Shown in pieces: positions 7,352-11,775 of a DNA stretch of 11,775 nucleotides. Position numbers and translations under genes: made by a program. Source of the stretch: CAZESS01 sp964594625 (lineage in GTDB: Archaea > Thermoplasmatota > E2 > UBA202 > DSCA01); NCBI GenBank assembly GCA_964594625.1, contig CAZQNC010000037.1:1-11775 (forward strand), written 5' to 3'. The notes under the pieces are model-generated. The model ran no database searches, was not told where the DNA came from, and was given only the letters and a program-made list of their open reading frames with translations. Within the stretch, counting starts at the first letter, position 1; every line of letters begins with the position of its first letter.

Positions 7352-7642
7352 ATGGCAGACAAGACAACGGACAGGAAGATGGAGGAACTCGAGAACAAGC
7401 TCCGCTACCAGGAGGCATTGCTCGAGGAGATGTACAACGCGCAGCAGTCTCTTTTTCCCGTATTTGTTGACCTGGTCAAGCTCATCAGCCGGATGTACGA
7501 AGAAATCGACATCGAGGACAAGGACGTCCAGCGACGGATATCCCGGCTTGAAGACCTTTTCGTCGACCGCGAGGCCATCGCCCAGAAATACGGTCTCGAC
7601 AGCGAACACGAGACCGGGGACCACGGCATGGCCTACACATGA
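7352..7642 (+). CDS. Small coiled-coil protein upstream of Elp3, function unknown
   Basis: This 96-residue acidic protein has no signal peptide or membrane segment and no cysteines. Residues 8-30 and about 55-80 read as amphipathic helices with heptad spacing (MEELENKLRYQEALLEEMY; DVQRRISRLEDLFVDREAIA). They are joined by a more hydrophobic helix, SLFPVFVDLVKLISRMYEEI (33-52). The layout is a helical hairpin or trimeric/tetrameric coiled coil; the tail after 83 is polar and probably disordered. A good ribosome binding site, AGGTGA at 7340-7345, lies 6 nt before the ATG, which makes this start and the gene itself convincing. Its stop is 3 bp from the elp3 start, so the two are probably co-translated. 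I do not recognise the family. A role as an Elp3 partner or stabiliser is inferred only from that linkage. Confidence 0.8.
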   Translation: MADKTTDRKMEELENKLRYQEALLEEMYNAQQSLFPVFVDLVKLISRMYEEIDIEDKDVQRRISRLEDLFVDREAIAQKYGLDSEHETGDHGMAYT

Positions 7643-7645
7643 CGC

Positions 7646-9232
7646 ATGACCACGCCTGACCGAACAAAAAAGGCATACATCGCCCGGGACGTAGCCCGCG
7701 CCATACAAGCCGGCGACATTTCCAGCCGGCGGCAGATAGAACAGTGCAAAAAACAGCTCTGCAAAAAATACGGGCTGGACGCGCCACCGTCCAACAGCGA
7801 CCTGCTCGAGCACATACCCGGGGAGCAACGGGACGCCGTGCGCCCCCTGCTGCAAAAAAAGCCGGTGCGCACCCTGTCCGGCGTTGCCGTTGTCGCCGTC
7901 ATGACCTCGCCGCATCCATGCCCGCACGGCCGCTGCCGTCCCTGCCCCGGCGGGCCGCCACACTCGGCGCAGAGCTACACCGGCCGGGAGCCCGCCGCCC
8001 TGCGCGCCATCCACCACGACTACGACCCCTACGAGCAGACGGCGCACCGCATCCGGCAGCTCGAAGCCATCGGCCACCCGGCCGACAAGATACATCTCAT
8101 CGTCATGGGCGGCACGTTCACCGCCCGCCCGTTCGACTACCAGCGCTGGTTCGTCCGCCGCTGCCTCGACGCCATGAACGACGGCAGCGCCGCGGGCACG
8201 CTCAACGAGGCGCAGCGGCGCAACATGCAGGCCGTGCATCGCTGCATCGGCATGACCGTGGAAACCAGGCCGGACTGGGCCCGCCTGCAACATGTCGACC
8301 GCATCCTGGACATGGGAGCCACCCGGGTCGAGCTCGGCGCCCAGATACTCGACGACCGGGTGCTCCATGCCATGCGGCGGGGGCACACCGTCCAGGACGT
8401 CAGGGATGCCACGCGCATCTGCCGGGATGCCGGCCTCAAAATCTGCTACCATCTCATGCCGGGGTTGCCTGGCAGCACCCGACGGCGGGACGATGCCTCG
8501 TTCGCCAGGCTTTTCGACGACCCCATGTTCCGGCCGGACATGCTCAAGATATATCCCACATTGGTCGTCCCGTCATCCGAGCTCCACGAACAATGGCGGC
8601 AGGGCGACTACCAGCCCCTGTCAACCCGGATGGCAACGGAGCGCATCGCCGCGTGGAAAGCCACGGTGCCCCCCTGGGTGCGCATCCAGCGGGTGCAGCG
8701 CGACGTCCCCGCCCAGCTCATCGACGCCGGCGTCCGGAAGAGCAACCTCAGGCAGCTCGTCCACACGTATATGGGGCGGCAGGGCCAGCGCTGCCGATGC
8801 ATCCGATGCCGTGAGGTCGGCCACCGGCAGTACAAAGACCAGGCGACCATCGGCGACGTCTCCCTCGTGGAAAGACGCTACCGGGCAAACGATGGCAGGG
8901 AACATTTCCTGTCCATGGAGGACGAGCATGACGTGCTGGTCGGCTACTGCCGCCTGCGGTTTCCCGCCCGGCCGCACCGCCCCGAAATCGGCGAACGCGA
9001 CGCCCTGATCCGGGAGCTCAAGGTCAGCGGCCCGCTGGTACCCCTGGGACAGGAGCCGGACAGCGCATGGCAGCACCGGGGCTACGGCCGCCGGCTGCTC
9101 GAAACAGCGGAACAGCTCGCCGCCGACGACGGCAGAGACACGCTGCATGTGCTCAGCGGCATCGGCGTCAGACCATACTACAAAACAATGGGATACCGGC
9201 AGCGCGGCGTATACATGGCCAAGCCGCTCTAG
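7646..9232 (+). CDS. elp3: Elp3: tRNA U34 carboxymethyl-forming radical SAM / acetyltransferase-like enzyme
   Basis: This 528-residue protein has the usual Elp3 length and domain order. Residues 1-80 are the helical N-terminal tRNA-binding region (KKAYIARDVARAI, KKYGLDAPPSNSDLL). The radical SAM core begins at MTSPHPCPHGRCRPCPGGPP; C92, C97 and C100 (C-x4-C-x2-C) are the 4Fe-4S ligands. It continues with QSYTGREPAA, MGGTFTARPFDYQRWFVRR, ETRPDWA, TRVELGAQ, YHLMPGLPGS and MLKIYPTLVV. CRCIRCREVGH (383-393) is the zinc-binding motif. The C-terminal GNAT-type domain has the acetyl-CoA loop HRGYGRRLL (477-485) and LSGIGVRPYYKTMGY. The enzyme uses SAM and acetyl-CoA to make cm5U-type modifications at the wobble base. 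Archaea lack the other Elongator subunits, so it acts without them. The start is 3 nt after the preceding stop with no strong ribosome binding site, which suggests reinitiation. Its stop overlaps the convergent ubiA stop. Confidence 0.95.
   Translation: MTTPDRTKKAYIARDVARAIQAGDISSRRQIEQCKKQLCKKYGLDAPPSNSDLLEHIPGEQRDAVRPLLQKKPVRTLSGVAVVAVMTSPHPCPHGRCRPCPGGPPHSAQSYTGREPAALRAIHHDYDPYEQTAHRIRQLEAIGHPADKIHLIVMGGTFTARPFDYQRWFVRRCLDAMNDGSAAGTLNEAQRRNMQAVHRCIGMTVETRPDWARLQHVDRILDMGATRVELGAQILDDRVLHAMRRGHTVQDVRDATRICRDAGLKICYHLMPGLPGSTRRRDDASFARLFDDPMFRPDMLKIYPTLVVPSSELHEQWRQGDYQPLSTRMATERIAAWKATVPPWVRIQRVQRDVPAQLIDAGVRKSNLRQLVHTYMGRQGQRCRCIRCREVGHRQYKDQATIGDVSLVERRYRANDGREHFLSMEDEHDVLVGYCRLRFPARPHRPEIGERDALIRELKVSGPLVPLGQEPDSAWQHRGYGRRLLETAEQLAADDGRDTLHVLSGIGVRPYYKTMGYRQRGVYMAKPL
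9229..9232. other. CTAG: overlapping convergent stop codons of elp3 and ubiA
   Basis: The plus-strand TAG at 9230-9232 ends elp3 and the minus-strand TAG at 9231-9229 ends ubiA. The palindromic tetranucleotide therefore supplies both stops, and the two transcripts must overlap in their 3' regions. No terminator separates the genes. Confidence 0.9.
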
Positions 9233-10143
9233 GAAAACAGGGTCAGATAGGGATTGACCAAAAACGCGGCAGCCGCCACGACGTAAAACCCGGCCAGCGT
9301 GAGATAGAAGCCGGCCCACAGCTCGTTGTTCTCCAGCGCCGTCACCGCAATCGCGTTCCGGGCCATCTTGTAAAACATCCGGCCCGTGGGAAGCGCCAGC
9401 AGCAGGAGCGCGAGAAGCGACACGGGCAGCCATCCCGCCATGACGTAGCCGCCGAGCAGCAGAAACGCCAGGAAGGAGAGCCCCCCGATGATGGCGGTCA
9501 ACGTCGACCAGCGATGATAGACGACCGGTGTCATGATGCCGCACTGCCTGTCGCCGGAGATGTCGGTGAAATCCTTGGTGTTCTGCCAGGCCAGCACCCA
9601 TACCGCCATGACGCTCCCCAGCAGCCAGGGCACCATGTTCCCCGCGTTGCCAAAAATACTCCAGGCGGCTGGAAGCGGCAGCAGCCCGCGGCAGACCGCC
9701 AGCGACATGGTGTTCAGCCACAGCCGCTTTTTGATGCGGAACGGCTCAAGGTTGTACAGGATGTCGAACAGCAGGAAGGCGACCATGAACACGCCGTACA
9801 CCAGGTTGACGGCGAAGCCGACCAGGATAGCGAAAAGAGCCAGCGCCCAGGCAGCGATCTCCGCCTGCCCCGGACTGATGGACCCGCTGGTAATCGGCCG
9901 GTAGTCCTTGTGGTTCAGCACGTCTATCTCGACGTCCTCGACCTGGTTCAAAATCTGCCCGACGGCCTGTGCCGCCGACAGGGCAAGGCCGGCGAAAATA
10001 ATGGTGGACACGTTGGGCAGAAAGGCGGACAGCCCCCCGTCGAAAGAGAGCTGGATAACCACGCCGAAAAACACGGCGATAAAGGGTGCAATGAGAGTAA
10101 AAGGTCTAACCAATCGTAGCCATGCTGTAAGTCGTCCACCCAT
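9229..10143 (-). CDS. UbiA-family membrane prenyltransferase
   Basis: This integral membrane protein (304 residues from ATG 10143) has about eight to nine hydrophobic helices. Both Asp-rich UbiA motifs are present: NQVEDVEID (N66-x3-D70-x3-D74) followed by NHKDYRPITSG, and KDFTDISGD (D191, D194, D198) followed by RQCGIMTPV. These bind Mg2+ and the prenyl diphosphate. The family transfers polyprenyl chains to aromatic acceptors or to geranylgeranylglyceryl phosphate (archaeal lipid synthesis). The context does not decide the acceptor, so I give no symbol. Start choice: in-frame ATGs also occur at 10164 and 10185/10182, but a TATA box at 10166-10173 predicts initiation near 10143-10146. That favours a leaderless mRNA starting at 10143, where MGGRLTAWLRLVRPFT matches the usual UbiA N-terminus. 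The longest model would be 318 residues (to 10185). The gene converges on elp3 and shares CTAG with it. Confidence 0.9.
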   Translation of the reverse strand: MGGRLTAWLRLVRPFTLIAPFIAVFFGVVIQLSFDGGLSAFLPNVSTIIFAGLALSAAQAVGQILNQVEDVEIDVLNHKDYRPITSGSISPGQAEIAAWALALFAILVGFAVNLVYGVFMVAFLLFDILYNLEPFRIKKRLWLNTMSLAVCRGLLPLPAAWSIFGNAGNMVPWLLGSVMAVWVLAWQNTKDFTDISGDRQCGIMTPVVYHRWSTLTAIIGGLSFLAFLLLGGYVMAGWLPVSLLALLLLALPTGRMFYKMARNAIAVTALENNELWAGFYLTLAGFYVVAAAAFLVNPYLTLFS

Positions 10144-10165
10144 TATCGTCCCGAATACATCCATG

Positions 10166-10173
10166 CTTATAAA
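10166..10173 (-). promoter_or_regulatory. TATA box for the UbiA gene
   Basis: Read on the minus strand this is TTTATAAG, preceded by GCTAAGG. It lies about 25 nt before the ATG at 10143, the spacing expected for a leaderless archaeal transcript. It falls inside the longer open frame, which is why the shorter start was chosen. Confidence 0.55.
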
Positions 10174-10213
10174 CCTTAGCATCACTGGACTTTAACAGCA
10201 TACAAACATGGTT

Positions 10214-10240
10214 AAAACAAAAAAAAGGGGAAAGGAAAAA
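10214..10240 (-). terminator. T-tract terminator after the unknown secreted protein gene
   Basis: Starting 4 nt after the stop codon, the minus strand reads T5, T3, T8 and T4 runs separated by a few C or G. No stem is needed: archaeal RNA polymerase terminates at U-rich tracts of this kind. It insulates the following ubiA promoter. Confidence 0.7.
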
Positions 10241-10244
10241 GGGC

Positions 10245-10955
10245 TTACAGCAGGCTGATGCCGGCCGTGGCCAGCGAGTAGCCCAGCATGAAGTTCGTGT
10301 TGGGCACGCCCACGCCGACCTTCGCGAAGTTGATGAAGATCCCCGTGAAACCCCAGGACATGAACACCTGCGGGCCGACGAGATCCCAGTAGTTAATACG
10401 CGGCGGTATCAGCTGCGCGTTCAACGACGCCGTGTACCCCATGAACGGGTACATCACGAAAATCGGTCGGAGCATCATGCCGATGAACGCCTCGCCCGGG
10501 TACAGCGGTATCCAGGTTCGCCCCTTACCCACGCTGACCACCGGACCCAGGATGTCCATGGTATGCGAGGGCATCAGCAGGTTGTGCAGCAGCTTCCGGA
10601 CAAGCGGGGTATCCGGCAGGATGTCCAGCTTTTTCATCATATCGATGACATTCTCGATGATACGGCGGGCTTCCTCCCTGTCCGCATCCGTGGTCCCGTC
10701 ATCCTCGTTGTAGAGGGTTTCAAAGGCGTCCTTAGCCCGGTCCCACTCGCTTGAGAGCTTCTGCGCTTCGTTCAGAGAAATGGTTTTCTCAGCCGATGCT
10801 GCCTTCATGTTGTCGTTGACCAGTGAGCAGTTAACCGTTATCTCGCGTTCGCCATCCGACGATGATGCCTGCACGGGGTTAACCGCTATAGCTGGAAGCA
10901 CCAGCAGGGCAGCAACCGCGATTACGACACTCAACTGTAGCGTTTTTGACTTCAT
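10245..10955 (-). CDS. Secreted or envelope protein of unknown function
   Basis: This 236-residue protein begins with a clear signal peptide: KSK, a hydrophobic stretch LSVVIAVAALLVLPAIAV (8-25), and a likely cut after VQA at 30. Residues 58-125 are charged and helical (LNEAQKLSSEWDRAKDAF, EARRIIENVIDMMKKLDIL). Residues 137-236 change character: rich in Gly, Pro and aromatic/aliphatic residues (GKGRTWIPLYPGEAFIG, MLRPIFVMYPFMGYTAS, FTGIFINFAKVGVGVP, MLGYSLATAGIS), with one cysteine in the mature part (C43). The alternating pattern could be a beta-rich fold or shallow membrane segments. I do not recognise the family. AGGTGAT at 10962-10968, 6 nt before the ATG, fixes the start. The gene has its own promoter candidate and a strong T-tract terminator, so it is probably a single-gene unit and may be well expressed. 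Confidence 0.85.
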   Translation of the reverse strand: MKSKTLQLSVVIAVAALLVLPAIAVNPVQASSSDGEREITVNCSLVNDNMKAASAEKTISLNEAQKLSSEWDRAKDAFETLYNEDDGTTDADREEARRIIENVIDMMKKLDILPDTPLVRKLLHNLLMPSHTMDILGPVVSVGKGRTWIPLYPGEAFIGMMLRPIFVMYPFMGYTASLNAQLIPPRINYWDLVGPQVFMSWGFTGIFINFAKVGVGVPNTNFMLGYSLATAGISLL

Positions 10956-10961
10956 ACTCCA

Positions 10962-10968
10962 ATCACCT
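10962..10968 (-). promoter_or_regulatory. Ribosome binding site of the unknown secreted protein
   Basis: The minus strand reads AGGTGAT with 6 nt to the ATG at 10955. It is one of only two convincing Shine-Dalgarno sites in the window (the other precedes the coiled-coil gene) and it decides the start. Confidence 0.75.
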
Positions 10969-10990
10969 ACGTACCTAATGGAAATAGGCT

Positions 10991-11002
10991 ATTTATTTAT
11001 TT
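10991..11002 (-). promoter_or_regulatory. TATA-like element overlapping the truA stop
   Basis: Three tandem AAAT units on the minus strand, 36-47 nt before the start codon at 10955, are the only AT-rich element upstream of the secreted-protein gene. Initiation would fall near 10970-10976, leaving a leader of about 15-20 nt that includes the ribosome binding site. The truA stop TAA (10995-10993) lies inside the element. Confidence 0.5.
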
Positions 11003-11775
11003 CGATGCCACCTTCCTGTCATATCCCGGTACATCTGCACCGTCAGCCGCAGCCACCGCAGCCGGCGTGCCAGGCACGCCATCCCGGGCGCATCGGTCCA
11101 CGCGGGCTCCCGGCCGTATTCGACGTCGAGCAGCAGCAGGTGCTCCGCCGGGGCGACGCCATAGTCCTGTCCGGCGGGCCGCTGCACCGCATCGCGTAAT
11201 GCCTCGGGCTGCACCTCGCCCCGGCCAACCTGCTGCAGCGCGGCCACCATGCGGCGGACCTGCTGCCAGAGAAAGCTATGGCCGGCGACGTCAACGGTCA
11301 GGACGTCACCGCCGGTCACGGCCACCTTTGTTACCTCTCTGACAGGCGTCCGGCCGTCCAGCCGGGCGAACGCCGACATGTCATGCCTGCCCTCGAAAAA
11401 ACGGGCGGCCCGCCGCATGGCAGCCCGGTCATAGCTCTCGTCGGCCAGGTAGTAACGATAGGTTTTCCGCACCGCGTGCCGCGGCCTGAAGCCCTCGTTG
11501 ACCACGGCATAGCGGAGCGGCCAGACATGTTCCAGGCCGTAGGCCAGGCCACTGGCCACCGAATCCGGCGCCATATCTGTGTCGAAGGCGACCACGTTGC
11601 CCGCGGCGCTCACCCCGGCGTCGGTCCGCGAGGCCATCTGGACACGCGCCCCTTCGGCGCTCTCTATGGCGTCCATATCGATGAGCCGCTTTATGATGGC
11701 GCCCTCCACCGTCACAATGGCGGGCTGCCGGGCCGACCCGTGAAACCGGGAGCCATCATAGGCGACACGAAACGC
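10993..11775 (-). CDS. truA: tRNA pseudouridine synthase TruA (N-terminus beyond window)
   Basis: The frame is open from the right edge to TAA at 10995-10993, giving 260 visible residues. The visible start reads FRVAYDGSRFHGSARQP, the conserved TruA N-terminal strand, so only a few residues are missing; an internal GTG at 11715 would remove this strand and is not the start. The catalytic aspartate lies in ASRTDAGVSA (D52 of the visible part). Other family marks are KTYRYYL, the FEGRHDMSAFAR segment, and the HSFLWQQVRRMV helix near the C-terminus. TruA isomerises uridines at positions 38-40 in the anticodon arm of tRNAs. It acts in the cytoplasm as a homodimer. Its stop lies in the promoter candidate of the next gene, and it is the second tRNA anticodon-arm modifier in the window after elp3. 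Confidence 0.95.
   Translation of the reverse strand, partial: AFRVAYDGSRFHGSARQPAIVTVEGAIIKRLIDMDAIESAEGARVQMASRTDAGVSAAGNVVAFDTDMAPDSVASGLAYGLEHVWPLRYAVVNEGFRPRHAVRKTYRYYLADESYDRAAMRRAARFFEGRHDMSAFARLDGRTPVREVTKVAVTGGDVLTVDVAGHSFLWQQVRRMVAALQQVGRGEVQPEALRDAVQRPAGQDYGVAPAEHLLLLDVEYGREPAWTDAPGMACLARRLRWLRLTVQMYRDMTGRWHRNK

Noticed and set aside
6992..8452. A 486-codon open frame on the minus strand opposite the end of the surface protein, the coiled-coil gene and elp3
   Set aside because: It crosses three well-supported plus-strand genes, has no recognisable domain, and is the kind of antisense frame expected where GC-rich codons leave few stops.
9067..10119. A 350-codon plus-strand frame opposite ubiA
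   Set aside because: Its translation is Arg/Gln/Pro-rich without domain signal, and the minus-strand UbiA has both Asp motifs and proper membrane helices.
10144..10244. Gap between ubiA and the secreted-protein gene examined for a tRNA or small RNA gene
   Set aside because: Only a T-tract terminator and a TATA box are visible; no cloverleaf or conserved tRNA boxes.
1..11775. Defence system, prophage, transposon or integration site
   Set aside because: All genes are housekeeping, envelope or unknown; no transposase, integrase, nuclease, inverted terminal repeats or flanking direct repeats are seen.

Overview
The window reads as chromosomal DNA of a GC-rich methanogenic euryarchaeon. Pointers are a 3-hexulose-6-phosphate synthase fused to an RraA-like domain, an RPA-like protein with two OB folds, archaeal Elp3, a UbiA prenyltransferase, a PKD/NosD surface protein with an archaeosortase-type C-terminus, and TATA-box promoters with short or absent leaders. 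Methanocellales or a related Methanomicrobia lineage is my best guess, but it rests on gene style rather than a search. I see no mobile element, CRISPR array, rRNA or tRNA.

Layout. Positions 1-936 (minus) hold the first 312 codons of hps-rraA; the gene runs off the left edge. A 71-bp divergent promoter separates it from an OB-fold protein (1008-1781, plus). The centre is one very large gene (1850-7315, plus) for a 1821-residue secreted protein: signal peptide, five PKD domains, a NosD-type right-handed beta-helix of about 1050 residues, three more PKD domains, and a TPGF/transmembrane/Arg tail. It is followed on the same strand by a small coiled-coil protein (7352-7642) and, 3 bp later, by elp3 (7646-9232). 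Elp3 converges on a UbiA prenyltransferase (minus, ending at 9229); the two stop codons share a CTAG tetranucleotide. Behind ubiA on the minus strand lie a secreted protein of unknown function (10245-10955), which ends in a strong T-tract terminator, and truA (10993-11775), whose 5' end is beyond the right edge.

How the genes relate. Hps belongs to the archaeal ribulose monophosphate route that supplies pentose phosphates. Elp3 and TruA both modify the anticodon arm of tRNA. The OB-fold protein probably binds single-stranded DNA. The giant PKD/beta-helix protein and the unknown secreted protein are envelope components, and UbiA attaches prenyl chains to a lipid or quinone-like acceptor. Apart from the coiled-coil/elp3 pair, which looks translationally coupled, most genes seem to have their own promoter. 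Several promoter candidates overlap the stop codon of the upstream gene, so the region is tightly packed. No intergenic stretch exceeds about 105 bp.
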